A stretch of 64,000 nt of DNA. It comes from Lota lota (lineage: Eukaryota > Chordata > Actinopteri > Gadiformes > Lotidae). The notes beneath the pieces are model-generated. The model made no database searches. It saw nothing but the letters and a program-made list of their open reading frames with translations, and was not told the origin of the DNA. Below are positions 1 to 20,000 of this stretch, piece by piece (the first letter of the stretch is position 1; every line of letters begins with the position of its first letter). The stretch is from contig JACYXH010000826.1 in assembly GCA_026745465.1 (NCBI GenBank), forward strand, positions 3,907,792-3,971,791, given 5' to 3'. The translations under genes were made by a program, and so were the position numbers.

Positions 1-200
1 ACATTAACCAAAAAATATCCAATAAATACGTAATATTTGAAAATAATATACGGTTTTATTTTATTTAAATACTTTGCCTATTCGTTAGTACACCATCGTT
101 TTTAGCCTTCCCTGTATGACAATGTTTCCAGGGTTGTTTATCTTCAACTCCTACCCCCCCACCCCGCCCTCTCTCTTTCCATGGTCCATACATTACCCAG

Positions 201-6690
<6,490 letters not shown>

Positions 6691-9600
6691 CCCTAGTGGG
6701 CCCCAGGGGAGAGGAGGTGGGGGATGGTGGGGGGGAACATTTCCATGGAGAGTCCATTTCAGGGGGAGGGTGGGGACGGAAAGTGAAAGCAGGTTGACAT
6801 GTGACGTTTGATAAAATACTCAGGGTCCAAATGCCCCCCCCCCCCTTATTTGGAGGACGGTCCATGGTGCTATCATGGCTGTGGAGAGAGACTAGGAAGA
6901 AATAGATCCCCCCTCCCCCCGCCCCCCAGCACCTCTTGTAATGCTATGACACAAACACAAGGGGGCGACTCGTACGCCACTGCCAGTGCAACGAAAGAGG
7001 GTTGTCGCTTCGCTGTCTTGTGTATCGAGACGGAAAGCTTCCGAGAAGAAAGAAAGAAAAAAATTAACTCAGTGTACCTTGCGTGATGACTGGAGGACGG
7101 GGCGCCAACGCGGAAAGCAAGCTGCCATAAACCCTCAGGATGAGAGCTATGCCCAGTGGACTCTTTGCTGTGAGCCAACAGGGCTCCCTGACCGCTCATT
7201 CAGTTATCAAGGATTGAAACAGGCAACTGACCATGTTGCTCCGCAATGGTTCCAACGTGCAACGCATTCAGACGCCCCCCTTCCCCATGGTCTCATGTCA
7301 ATACCGCACATCAACCAGATTTATATCAAAGCCAGTAAGCCTTTTTTGTATTATTATTGTTATAATTATTTTGTTTGTTGACATTGTTAATTTATATATC
7401 AATCAAGTATTTCAGAATCATAAATATAAATTGTGTTATAAATGATTTAAAGGGAAAAAAAGCTTATTTATGTATTTCTCGTGTACTTTTTTTGTGTTTA
7501 AAGAGAAATGTGTCCAAATGTGACTTGGCGGTGGCGCCATAGCAGGGATAACGTACTGTAATGTATTCTACTCAGTGTCCAGGTTGTTTGCTATCATAAG
7601 TCATTGTATGGTGCTCCAACAAGCACCCGCGTCACTTGACTTCAAGCTATTCTTATTTAAGACCAGCAATATGACAAATATCACCCGGTCTGTCGTCGTT
7701 CACATTTTGTTGTCTCCTTCTTTCGTTTTTTTTTTTTCTGTGTAAGCTACTTTCTTTTTAAGCCCAAACATTCACCATTCACTTACACTAGACTTATTTT
7801 CAAAACAAGGTTTGGGTAAGATTCATTTTTGGAAATCTGATTTTATTGATCTTTATTTTAATCAATCATTACGATTTTACAGATAATCCAATTATAAACT
7901 TGCTGTAGGCTTGTATGTCAGTCCAGGTTTTATCACTCTTTGTCAAGGGTGTAAATGACATCATGAAATCATTTGTCGTTATTATTTTTGCCATTCACCT
8001 TCCACTGAATGAATTATCAAAGTATTGAACCTCCCTTGGCTTGGGAAATGTTGTGCAGTTCCGACAGTCTAACAGAGGGCAGTGGTTGTACAGTGCAGCT
8101 TACAGCAGACAACACGGTGCAAGACTGCCTGTACAATTGACAGAAACAACACATTTTTTAAACTGAAGATGCAAACTTTTAATACAATTCAAATTATTTT
8201 CTATTTTACAAACAAGTTACTAATAAAATAATTATAATACAAAATACAAGAGGTTGACAAACACTGTTTTGAAATCACATAGACAAACATTATGGTACAT
8301 TACAGTGTCTACATGTTAACCTAGTTACAAGGTGTAAAAAAGCTTAAGTCTATATCATGACTGGCTACCTGCAGCTTTCCAGTTGAATTTAATTTTTGAA
8401 AGAACTAAAGTCCCAATCCCAGTTGAAGATTGTAAGAATGAGACTAACATTGAAAGACGATACCGGTTTGTTAGTTTAGTAGCTCATACTTGCTTTATGT
8501 GCCGTAGTTTGATTGTTAATATCTGTTCCTCATTACATATATGTTTTCTGAACCTGAATACTTTGGACTCCTTCTCTTACATTGTTCTTAGCTTACCATG
8601 AAAAAAAGTTCCTGTTGTGAGATTAAAATGGACAGAGGAAATGAGACCTGGTGGAGACCGGATGTGTGTGCACTGTTTCAATCAGCTTGGTGGATGAACA
8701 AATTCATTTCGGTTAAGAGCCAAAGGGAGAATAATTTCAGTTCCTCTGAATTCAACGTCTACCTAATAAACTAACACTGTGTTTTGATACGGAACTCCAA
8801 ACGTATAAGTGGACATTTTACATCATAGAATACACGGAGAACACTTACAGGCAGAATATTGGTCTTCTGGAGACAAACAGAAACAATACTTGATGGGAGT
8901 TTAAATCGATGTACATGCTTCTGAAACCAATTCTACCACCAAGGCGGGGTCTTTTCTTATTCTTTGTTATTGCAGAGGGTTGTGTCACTACTTGAGGCTT
9001 AACAGAGTTTATAGCTTCCTTGGGGGTTGAAAGTACAAAAGGGGACAATTGAATTGAAAAGTGCTTAAGACTGGGGCTCCTTTGACAGAGGCGCTACCAT
9101 GTTTCCATAGCTTTTGTGTTATGTTTGTTCAGGAGGGTGCGACCACAGAGCTCAAAAATCTCCGCCGTGTGGACATACATCTTTTTCAGAGACAGGTTCA
9201 TACAGTATCTGGTGTTCAGCAAATCGTATCTATCACTTCTAGGTTCAGGTCGTCTCTAAAGCCCATTTGCTGTGTTTTTCACTGGTTTGTAATATTTTCT
9301 AATTGACATTTTCAACATAGAAAAATGTCTGATGATTAATTTCCAAATGGAAACGCTCAATTTCTGCATGCCCCTTTATAAAATGAACTCCAGTTGCAGC
9401 GCCTTTTCGTGCACAGCAATACAGTTAAGTGTGATACGCCGAGACATAACATTTTCCTATCAACTGAAGGCATAATTAATAGTACACCTTTGAGGTTCTC
9501 TGGATCAGAGGGAGGGCACTAGGGGTACACTTAAAAACCTTAAAATGAGTATCTAAACACTCGTAACATTCAATATTAATGTACCCTCTTATTTATAATC

Positions 9601-9799
9601 TTCTCAACTATATCTTTTCTCTTTCATAGACGACAAAAAATATACATATAATAAAAAATACACTCTAAAATATCCAAGCAGGCCAGCTTTGAGGAGAATA
9701 CTAAATAAAAATATAAATAAAAGTCAGTTACCACAGCATTGGAATAATGGAACTGGCATTACAATTTAAAAGAGAAAAAGTGGGGGCAGGGCTAGATAT
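6691..9799. other. Convergent 3' regions of bmper (+) and eaf1 (-)
   Basis: No protein gene is visible between the bmper stop and the eaf1 stop. The left part should be bmper 3' UTR; I see no AATAAA on the + strand before 8222-8227, and a later one at 8765-8770. The right part should be eaf1 3' UTR; candidate minus-strand poly(A) signals are ATTAAA at 8178-8183 and AATAAA at 7852-7857 and 7842-7847. UTR ends cannot be fixed from sequence. The sequence is AT-rich from 7330 onward. Confidence 0.5.
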
Positions 9800-10294
9800 T
9801 CAATCATCATCGCTGTCGCTGCCTGATTCGCTGAGCTGCAGATCATTTCCTGCAAAGACAGGAAACAGAATGTGTTGGAAGACGTCACAAATCTCTTAGT
9901 TCGTTTTCCAGAAGTTGTGGAAGTATTTTCTTACCCCGTAAAGCACATCCCCCGAGAAACCTAATTCTCACATCAGGTAATATAAAATACATATACGGCC
10001 AGACCTCTATATCAGACTCACGGAGTGTGCTCATGAGCTGGTTGGTGCCCTGTTGCCGGTCAGGCGCCCCGTTGGCAAGCGGGTTTTGGTTTGGGGAGGC
10101 TTGGGCGTGGTGGTGGGACGGTGGCGGTAGTGGCGGAGGTGGAGGTGGAGGTTGTGCGTCGTGTTCACCGTCACTGCTGGAGCTGTCGTGGCTGCTGGCC
10201 GAGTCTGATGAGGAGCTGCTGCCACTGCTGCTCATTTGCTCGATGACCTCCACCTCTGCACGCAACTCTGCCCACAGCAGGGGCGAGTCGTGGA

Positions 10295-10325
<31 letters not shown>

Positions 10326-13300
10326 CAATAGCGAGAGAGCGAGCATCAGAACCAACTTTTAACCCAAAACCGAGGCGGGGTAATCCATCGCTCCATCATC
10401 AATGATCTTGATGGTGATTGATAACCTAACAGGGACAAAATTTCGCTAGAGTTAGGGGTGGACGATAAATCCATATTAATTATTATCACGATAAAATCTG
10501 CCACGATAATGGTGATATAACTAAACTAACATAATTAAATGTAATTCTATTGTATTCGGGCTTCAATCAGAACCAAAAAACACCCTGTTAACACACTAAT
10601 TGACTGATATCGTAATAAATATCTATATATAAAAAATAAATATAAATATTATATTTATTTGATATTCTAAATATAAAATATCTTTTATATAATATAAAAG
10701 GTATATGGTGATATCGATTTTGGCCATATCGTCCAGCCCTACCTCGAGTGTTATCAAAGAGCCCCTACTTGATCACAGGGTTGCCCCAACTCCTAGGTTG
10801 CTACCAACTGGTCAGTACCAACTGGCTGGAGTGCAGCTAGCCACCATACATCTTGGTGGACAATCCTGCTTGTGATGTCCCCAGTGGATAGATTTTGAGT
10901 GATGGCTTGCAATGACTATCAGCCTCATACCTGGTGGAGAAATAGGGCCCTTTAACATTGACGATGCCTCTGGCTGAGTTCCCTCACCTCTCTTGATGTC
11001 ATCCAGCTGGGGCTCGGGAGAGGGGTTGTCCTTAGAGGGGGAGGGGGAGGGGGAGGTCTTGACTCCAGCCCCAGGCTTGGTGGGGGCCCGGAACTGGGAG
11101 CTGGGCTGGATGGACCGCACTGACTGCTGCTCAATGCGGGCCTGTATCTTACTGCTGCCCTCTGCCCTGAAACCACCACACACACACCCAGACACACGTG
11201 TAAAACACCATCGTACAGAGATTCCTCCACTGCTAACATGTTTCACAAACCCAAAAAAAGCAGTTTGTAAGTGGTTAGGATATTTGACATTCAGTGGATG
11301 GCACTATAAGAGTGATAAAAGCAATAAAATATTAACACACTAGGTGGCCCTAAATCTAACAGTGATCAGGTGTGAAACTGGAATATTATGACAGATTTAT
11401 TTAGGAGGCATTTCCAGGAAGTAAAGCACATCTCCGGTGAGTTCCAACAATAGCATCTGTGGTTCAAAATTATGGATGCACAGATACTGACACCAGTACT
11501 CGGACTTGGGCCCGATACTGTGCTCATGTACTCGTAAAACTTCTCCGATACAACCACCCGATACCACTTTACGCAACGTGACGTAACTTTGAAGAGCCGG
11601 TGAACCCAAAACGTTTTTTTAAACGTGGCAATTTGTCCTATATAATCGTCAACATAGTAATCGATGCCATTTGATCACTGTTACTGAAATAAGTCAGAGG
11701 GTTAGGATTCCTGGACACCTATAGTATATCGCTACGGTGTGTGGCACATTTCATATACAACATCGCTCATTATAACGCTCATACACAACGACGGTACTAA
11801 AAAAGTATCACAAAAGTGCCGTGGGCCATAACCATGGCGATAACACGTACTCGTATCGGTACTCGTATCGGTGAGTACCCAAATGTAAGTACTTGTACTT
11901 GGTCTGAGAAAAAGTGGAATCGGTGCATCCCTATTCAAAATGAAGCAAATACATGTCTGGATGTGCCATTTAGTAATCATGTCTCAGCATTTGTGGATTA
12001 TAAATAAAAAGGGTTCAGTATTCAACAGAGTTCCCAAACGGCTACGTTGCCATTGTTTTCCTCATGGGGGCTATTTGCCCTCTCACCTGGTTTTCTTGAC
12101 CTGGATGCTACTGCTGAGTTTCTCCAGCACAAACTCCCCCGTGTCGTGATTGATGATGAGGACACAGTCCTTCTGGTAGGGACGCTTGTTCCCTTTGAAC
12201 ACCGTCATGGGGGGTGTGGAGCCCTTGGGTAAAATATAGATACATAATATAAGCTTAATATCAGTATAACATGTTATACATTTCATTGTTGCCCATTACG
12301 GAGTATCAAAGACAGATGTTTCATCCCTGGATGGGATGCTGCATGTGTTTTTTTCTTTCAAAATTAGAAAGTACAGCCAACGTATAACATAATACTGATG
12401 GATGCTTGTTATAGGTTTGCAACAGGTAGTGTAGTTTGTGACATTGCATTTAGTTGTTGAGAGGATTGTTGTTGTGGCAAGCCATGGTCTAATAGAGAAA
12501 AAGAGGACGTTCTTACTGGAATATGTGGCAACGTTATGGTAACTTCATCCCCCTTTCCGACCTGCAATTCTCCCTCGCAGCTGGTGTCAATAGAGGCTGG
12601 TTTGAAATCATCTGTAGTACACAAAATCAATATGAAAACAGGCCTTGAAACTGTTGCTACATACAGGTGTGACGGGAAAAGAGCATGTATATTTGTTCAT
12701 GTCTGAGTACTAATCCCATACTCCGTTCTAAGTAATGTGGAAAAGCAATAACCATATCTGTATGAATGACAGACTCTATGAGATTGTTTTCTATTACGCA
12801 AAGTCCAGTGAACCCAAGTGAAAAATAATGGACCCAAGTGAAACAAAACTTTTCCTTCCAAAAACACAATGTGTAGAGAGTACATTGGTTCTTTGGAAAG
12901 TACGTAAAACTGATTGCAGCTTGTAATGACAATTGACTATGTAATTATCCAGATACAACAATATGCCAGGGTTGTGAAATACCGCAACTCTTTTACATTT
13001 TAGTAGTGGGCGTGATGTCAGCATTCCTATGACGTGACCCACCCCGTGCCCAACAACGTCTTTCTTTTTGATGGGAGCATTGGCAGATTATGGGACAGTG
13101 GGGCCCTGGGCACAAATGCCTTAGGCCAATACTGGGCCGCAAACGCCCCTAGTACTGCACTACTGGGGAAGTACAACCAGAGACTGTAGTTGATAAGGGG
13201 AGACACACCGCAAGAAGACAGGTAATCGAGGGGAGGGGCAGGGTATTTGGTACTTCAAATCACTGCCATATTCAGCATCCACCATGTCAATATGCTATAT

Positions 13301-13653
13301 GCTATACTCGTCAGATGATCTGACTAAGTATTCATTATGAAATGTCCCTGTAGAACTACGCGATCACACAGCATACCAGATGGGTACAGGACGGCAGGGA
13401 AATTGCAGCCTGAAGCTGATAGTTAATTGTCCGAATTTAACAAATGTTAATGTTGTGGAAAAACGCCACCAAACGATTCACATTGTAAATGTAGAAGCTA
13501 GACGTCATGCCATCCATCCCGTCATCTCATATGGTCTTTTAAAAACTCACATCTGATTGTATGGAAGGACGATTTGGGCTTCTTCTCAAAGCTCTCTCCA
13601 AGCTTCAAAACATGCTCCTCTTTATCCAAAAGAGGATTTGTAGTTCCGTTCAT
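9800..13653 (-). CDS. eaf1: ELL-associated factor 1, complete coding region, 6 exons
   Basis: Nuclear cofactor that binds ELL and stimulates RNA polymerase II elongation within the super elongation complex. Exons in transcription order: 13653-13551, 12611-12517, 12223-12087, 11166-10988, 10267-10022, 9849-9800. All junctions are GT-AG and phases join to 270 codons (269 aa; human EAF1 is 268). The start [20 protein letters not shown] is the first ATG of the conserved N-terminus. Residues about 1-115 form the EAF domain ([33 protein letters not shown]). The middle is Pro/Ser-rich ([20 protein letters not shown]). Exon 5 carries the Ser/Asp-rich transactivation-type stretch and a run of prolines. 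The end is [14 protein letters not shown]1 rather than EAF2 is favoured by length, sequence, and the head-to-head neighbour mettl6. Confidence 0.95.
10453..10741. repeat. hAT-type MITE in eaf1 intron
   Basis: Left end TAGGGGTGGACGATA and right end, on the other strand, TAGGGCTGGACGATAT are inverted repeats. Flanks GCTAGAGT (left) and CCTCGAGT (right) match at 6 of 8 positions, consistent with an aged 8-bp target duplication. The interior is AT-rich and has no coding capacity. Confidence 0.75.
11471..11933. repeat. hAT-type MITE with perfect 8-bp target duplication
   Basis: 463 bp in the eaf1 intron between exons 3 and 4. Left end TATGGATGCACAGATACTG; right end reverse-complemented reads TAGGGATGCACCGATTCC. 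TTCAAAAT is present directly on both sides (11463-11470 and 11934-11941). Interior has repeats of ACTCGTATCGGT. No transposase ORF. Confidence 0.9.
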
Positions 13654-14093
13654 TGCTTCTTTTAAATTGTCAAAATCTACATTTGTTTAAAATCACTGAG
13701 AAATGTATAGAATTTGCTTATGCAAAGTGAATACACCAAAGGCGCCCAGGTTAGCCAACTGACGAACTGTAGCAAGCATCTGTTTCCTGTTTGGTTCCTG
13801 CTGTGAAATACCTCCGATAATCTGCGGAAACATCGTGCTAAAGTTATACTTATTACCTTTATTAAACCTTAGCATAAATAATACATAATTACACAAATAA
13901 TATAACTACACATATTAAATTACACATACAAAATATTGAATATTATTTAGAGATGAATAAACAAGACGGATTGTGAGAAACTTGACACGGAGGAATATAT
14001 GCGATGGACATGGTTGGTTCATGTTGTACTCGCTGCTTTTCGCGCTGACCACTGAATGATACCGTGGCAGGCATTGAAAACGAACTATCCGAC
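13654..14093. promoter_or_regulatory. Divergent eaf1/mettl6 promoter region
   Basis: The eaf1 ATG (minus strand, 13651-13653) and the mettl6 ATG (14094) face away from each other across 440 bp, so both 5' UTRs and both core promoters must fall here unless there are remote 5' exons. The stretch is AT-rich in the middle (13840-13950). I see no clear TATA box or CpG island. The same head-to-head pair exists in human, which supports a conserved bidirectional promoter. Confidence 0.7.
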
Positions 14094-17000
14094 ATGGAAT
14101 CGGAAATTAAGTGTTTTACAAGCGATCATGTATCCCCTGAAGAACAGTCTATTATCGCGATACCGCAGGGTGAAATCAAAAGCAACTCAGATAGTTCACT
14201 GAGCCAAGCAGAATCGCATAAGCTCCCTATTGACCAGACTCTGGTCTCAGAATTCAAGCAGATGAAATTAGAAAAGGAAGCACAGAAAAACTGGGACTTA
14301 TTCTATAAAAGAAACACGACAAATTTCTTCAAGGACAGACATTGGACTACGCGAGAGTTTGAAGAACTGAAGTCGTGCAGAGAGGTAGTAATGAATGCTG
14401 TAAATTGATTTGATGATTAACACAAAATAATCTAAACAACTGTTGTCGTTTTGTTCTTTGTTTTTTCAGTTTGAGTCCCAAAGGCTGGTGCTGTTGGAGG
14501 CTGGTTGTGGGGTAGGAAACTGCATTTTTCCTCTGCTGGAAGAGGATCGCAACATCTTTATTTATGCCTGTGACTTCTCGCCGAGAGCTGTGGACTTTGT
14601 CAAGGTATTACATGTTTTGTTGCTATATAACCACCTTAATGTCCTGTATCGTGGATGACCCCCTCTCTATGTCAAACACACGCTATTGCACGCAAAACGT
14701 CTTATTGGCGGAAACAGTTACCCAGTCGCAGCTAATTAAGTGGTGATGCGATACACCTGTGCTCTGCTTGTTGAAACTGAACTGAAATGGCGTTTACAGG
14801 GGAAAAGGCAGCCCTGCCCCAACACGAAAAAAAATTAATAATAATTAAAGCTGCAAGCAGCGATTAACGGGGGCCAAGACTAACGCAGACCATTAAGACC
14901 TTTTTTAGACAAGGTCGACAATAGCCGCAGCTTGGGTCTGGTGAAGCGCTTAAAAACGTTCACGACCTTACGTTGAAAGGGCGAGGAGTTATGCTTGTTT
15001 AAAGTCTTTAAGCTATCGCTATAGCGCACCCTATCGCCTAAAAGTGAGGACGTGACATTGTTAAGAATCTCATGCCGAACAACTTTTGTATTGGACTCAA
15101 GATCATAAGAGTCCATGTTGATGTCGAAAAACGCATTTACCATTTACCATTTTTAGCCTCTGGCGGCCATATTGTTTCACCAAAATGGAACATTTGAAAA
15201 TGTCATCTTGTTCAGAACTTCATGCCCAACAACTTCTGTATTGGACTCAAGATCATAGGAATCCATCTTGATGTCGAAAAACGCATTTACGTCAATAATG
15301 ACAGTCTTTTGCCTCTGGCGGCCATGTTGTTTTGCCCAAATCGAAAAAGTGTAAACGTCATCTTGTTAAGAATTTCATGCCCAACAACTTTTGTATTGGA
15401 CTCAAGATCATAGGAGTCCATCTTAATGTCGCCAAAAAGCATTTAAATAACTTTCAATTTTTTGCGTCTGGCGGCCATTGTGATTTGTCAATCAACTTCA
15501 TTTTACTTGAGCAGTTGGAGTTTTGAACCTTGATTGTCTGACAGTTGGTCCCGCTCAAATCAAACCTAGAAATTCTTCTAGGAACTGTGGTCATTTTAGT
15601 CACAAGCCACGCCCTTTTTGAAGCCACACCCAATTGAAAAAAGATGGGTACCATCTTGTTCAGAATTTAATGGTAAACAACATTTGTATTGGACTCAAGA
15701 TCATAGGACTCCATCTTGATGTCGATATGGGCATTTTAGTTTTACGCGTTTATAAGCCACACCTTTTTTTAAAGTTAATGGCTGCTATTGGCTTTTTATT
15801 TTAGTGTACAAACTTCCCTTCTCGTTAGATGGAAGATGTTGGTCCACAGATGATGTTTGCCAAAGGATCTTCGTCTAAGTAAAAAAACCTAGGATCCTTA
15901 GGGATTTTAGTGTTTTTCACAAAATTCAAAATGGTGGAAAATCTATCCTGGCGGAAGTCATAGGTTCTTGAGGCAAATTTGTTCAGCATGAGGAGATTCA
16001 TATGAGAGTAAAGTTTCATGACTGTAGGTCAAAGGGGTCAGGAGATATGCTTGTTTAAAGTTTGCATTTTCAGACGATTGCTATAGCGCCACCTTTGGGC
16101 CAATCAGTGCAATCTTTTCTCACAGATCTTCTGTAGTCACCCTCTACAGCTGTACAAAGTTTCATAAAAAGCGACACAGCGGTTTTGGCTGTAAGTCAAA
16201 CGTGGCGGAATAATAAAACTAACAATTACAATAGGTTGCCTCGCACTTTGTGCTCGGCCCCCTAATTAAAGGCGGGGTCAGAGGGTTTGGCTCTCCTTTC
16301 GCTGTCATCCGAGAGCGTTCTGGTTTCGAACCCTAATGTCGGAAGTATACCTGAGGAGGAAAATTCTAACAGCAGGAGGGCCTGCAGCCCAGATGTACAC
16401 AGCCTGCAGCATCCAAGGACACGGGTTGCTGAAGTCATACAACAGTCATGAGTGGATGTCAGTACATGCTGACTTGAAGGATCTCTGAAGATTTTTGAGT
16501 AACCCACAGTAACGAAGAAGGGGGAAACTGGTGCAACGATGGATAGCAGAAATAATTGGAAGTATGGATACGGTCCACTTGAGATATGGTGACCTTTATG
16601 GAGACATGGCACATCTAGGGAATCGGTGGAGGAGATGCTGTTTATTAGGGTTGTGTTATTTTTTCGATATAACAGTATATCAGGGTTTTATGAAATGATG
16701 GCAGTTTCCATATCAATGCCGTCTGAAAATATGTATTTCGTTATAAGTGCTTCTATAATTGTTTTCGTACATATTTACAAATTTCTAGCTGCCACTGATC
16801 TGGGGTTTTGCTTACTGTCCGCTTTTGTCATTTGAGGCTAGAGAATTTGATCTCATGTCAGCCAATCATGGTGATGTGATTGAGCACGAGACACGAGCCT
16901 ATGATAGTGATGGCACTAAAATGGAAGCGAGCGCATGATGGTATACATTTTGTTTTTAGTCCCTGTATGTGAATGACTAAAATTAGATTGCAGACTTTCA

Positions 17001-20000
17001 GAGTAGAATAAGATTAAGGAGTGTTTCCCCAAAATTAGCCCTATCTTTATAGCTTTATGGTCAGTATGTGTACAAAGTTAAAGCTATGTAAATATTGATG
17101 AAAGCCAGGCATAAAGTGCTGGCGGATCACTTTCTTACGCCACTAGTTTTTAAAAGGCAGCTAAAATGAGTGTTTGAGTAAGGTACAATTATGTCCCAAC
17201 TATCAGCCTACAAGTTGAATATGGACAAAAAACATAAAATACAATGCTAGTGCTGTTCTCGAGTCAGCTGACTATGTCAATCTCTCTCCTGGTGAAACTG
17301 CTTGTCAAAATCACTCCATTTGAGGCAACCGATAGCCAGATATAATGCTGATTTAATAATTTATTTCAGCTCATAGGCTTGGCCTAGTCATGCACAAAGT
17401 ATGAGTGGCAAGCATATGAAGGACATAAGTCCTCACTACTTCTAGTAGTATCGTACTGTATTTGCATATGGGTTTATGTATGAAACGAGAATGGGGAAAA
17501 ATGTATTTGCAGAGGACTGTTTTTGCCCTGTGGCAGAAGAGTGTAGCAGCGCATGGCACATTGGAAACAGACTCTGTAAGGTGCGCCTTCACTTAATTAT
17601 ACAAGGTGCTTTTTTTTTTTATACCCGTTGAACCGTAAACCTCAAGGTTTCGGGGGGAGGTTTAAACGGTTTGAAAAAAGGTTTATCGCCCAACCCTACT
17701 GTATTATACTGCTACTACTATACTACTATTCGATGCCCAAGCTGTACTGAAGGAGAGCACATCATCCTATCAGCCTCCCTGGCAGGTTTTTGGCACTGTG
17801 GACAGACAAAACCTCCAGGACCCCACGAGAAGAGGAAGAAAAAGGAAGCTGGTCAGGGAACATCCTGACTTCCCCTGGTTACACGGATAGAAACGATCAG
17901 ATCCACCTCTGATGGTGTCCTCCTCTGATTATGTCCACCTGGGTGTCCACCACAGTAGGTTAGGGTTTGTTAGGTACGGTACTTGTGTTAGTTAGGTACA
18001 GTAGGTAAAGGTTGGGTATGGTAGGTAAGGTTAAGGTCAGGTAGGTACGGTAGGTAAAGTTAGGGTTAGGTATGGCAGGTAAGGTTAGGGTTTGTGGTAT
18101 CACTTTACAAAAAGGGTACATTAAATAACCATTAACCAACATTTGTTAGTGCAGTAATATGCATTAACTAACAGTTAATGAAGAATTCACTAATAGTCTA
18201 GTAATGATTTACTAATGGTGATCATGATTACTAATACTAGGGTATAGTTTTGATTTAAGGGTAAGGTTTTATGGTTTGGTTTCCTATTCGTTTTTTGGTT
18301 ATAGGGTTAATGTTAACTATTAGGGTTTAGTTATTGTTTCCTTTAATCGTGTCCACCTCTGAGCGTGTCCATCTCTAGATCCACATACAGCATGGCAAAT
18401 TGTATTAAAACACTGAACTCTGTCAGGGAGTTGAGAACCCACAGATTTATCTTCCTGTTGAAGCTGCCTAAAGGAATGGGGCTGGGCATATTACCATGGC
18501 TTCAGTTTCATGCCATGCCTTGCAAGCCAGCAAACCGGTTTTATTTTATATGTTTGGCAAACCTGTAAGACAGCTAGATGGAAGTGGTCTGTTGTACAGA
18601 CGTCTAAACAAATACGCTGTAATGTAGATCCTACCACAATATTGCAAACCCAATTGGGGTGTCTGATAAGTACTCCTGCTATTGTAAATATATATACAAC
18701 TAAATACAACCCTTGTTATCTTGTTTTTTCCCTGCTGAATACTTTCTATACTACAGTATGTTTCAATATTTGATTGATACGCTGATTGGTCAATAACATT
18801 CCTAGGGTGTAAATAATTTTCCAGTAACACCTTTGCCTCTTAACAGTTTCAAAATCATTTCACTACAAATCCATCGTTAAAAACAACCGTCAAATAGAAC
18901 TATCGACCAGATGTTTGCTTGACAACACAAAATATAAAATACACAATATGCTGAAAGCATTAAAGAAGAATATACAATTTCAGCTGATTAAGTTGATAAA
19001 CAACAATAACTAAAGTACGGTAACTAATATCTAATCATTGTTGGTAACTGCGGTATATGCTGAATAAAACACTCCTGGCTGTCCCGTCATTAAAAAATCA
19101 TGTAATTTGGGTGTTCCCTGAGCCGATACACACACAGGAAATTAGAGATGCATGCCCTTCTGGGTACTTTGTGGGAGTGTGCACACTCAAAGTGGGCGTG
19201 TGCACACTCAAAGAGGAAGTGCAGGGTATTCACAAAGCCAAACACACCCAGGCCCAAACCAGTTGGCTCTTCTTCCATGCTGTATAATGATTAGGAAGTG
19301 CCCGGAACTATCACCCACTAACCTTGACAGGAAAAATCGAATTCAAAGGTGAGTTGTTGAACTAAAGTTGATTTATCACGGTCTGCATCAAGACTTTTAG
19401 TAAAGGGATTGACGCCAGCCTCCTGCCGGCAAAGAGAAATAATAACTTTTATAAATCTATTCATTTTCACACTCAACAGAACCAAATGTGGACAAAGATG
19501 ACGTGGTCACGAAATGTGTTGGCAGCTGCTGTCTTCTTGGGGAGCACCACTTATGTGTACTTTCTTTACATTCAACCCACCACGGATAACTGCTCATCTG
19601 ACGGACGTCTCTTTGCAAACTACACCAGCGAAAAGACACATAAGAAGCCTCTGCTGTTAATTTGGACCCCACCTTTGGGTGTTAAATTTGATTTCAATGA
19701 TTGCAAGACATATTATGATATCACAAGCTGTGATCTGACATACGACAGATCCTTATACCAACAGGCGGATGCGGTCCTGTTCTATCAAAAAAACATATAC
19801 AGCGTGGGACACATGCCACAAGGACCACGCCCACCATTACAGAAATGGATATGGTATCACGTAGAATCGCCAACAAACACAGGGAGAGTTGCAGGAATAA
19901 ATAATATATTCAATCTGACGTTGAGTTACAGAAGAGATGCTAGCATCGCTGCGCGGTTTAATGTTGTGATAAAGAATGAACCAGGTGACCACTTTGTCTT

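Noticed and set aside
9885-10355. Open frame of 156 codons on the minus strand taken as one gene
   Set aside because: It is eaf1 exon 5 read through both splice sites; the flanks outside 10022-10267 are intron sequence.
17953-18090. Interstitial telomere array
   Set aside because: Units are irregular GGTA/GGTTA words, not TTAGGG repeats.
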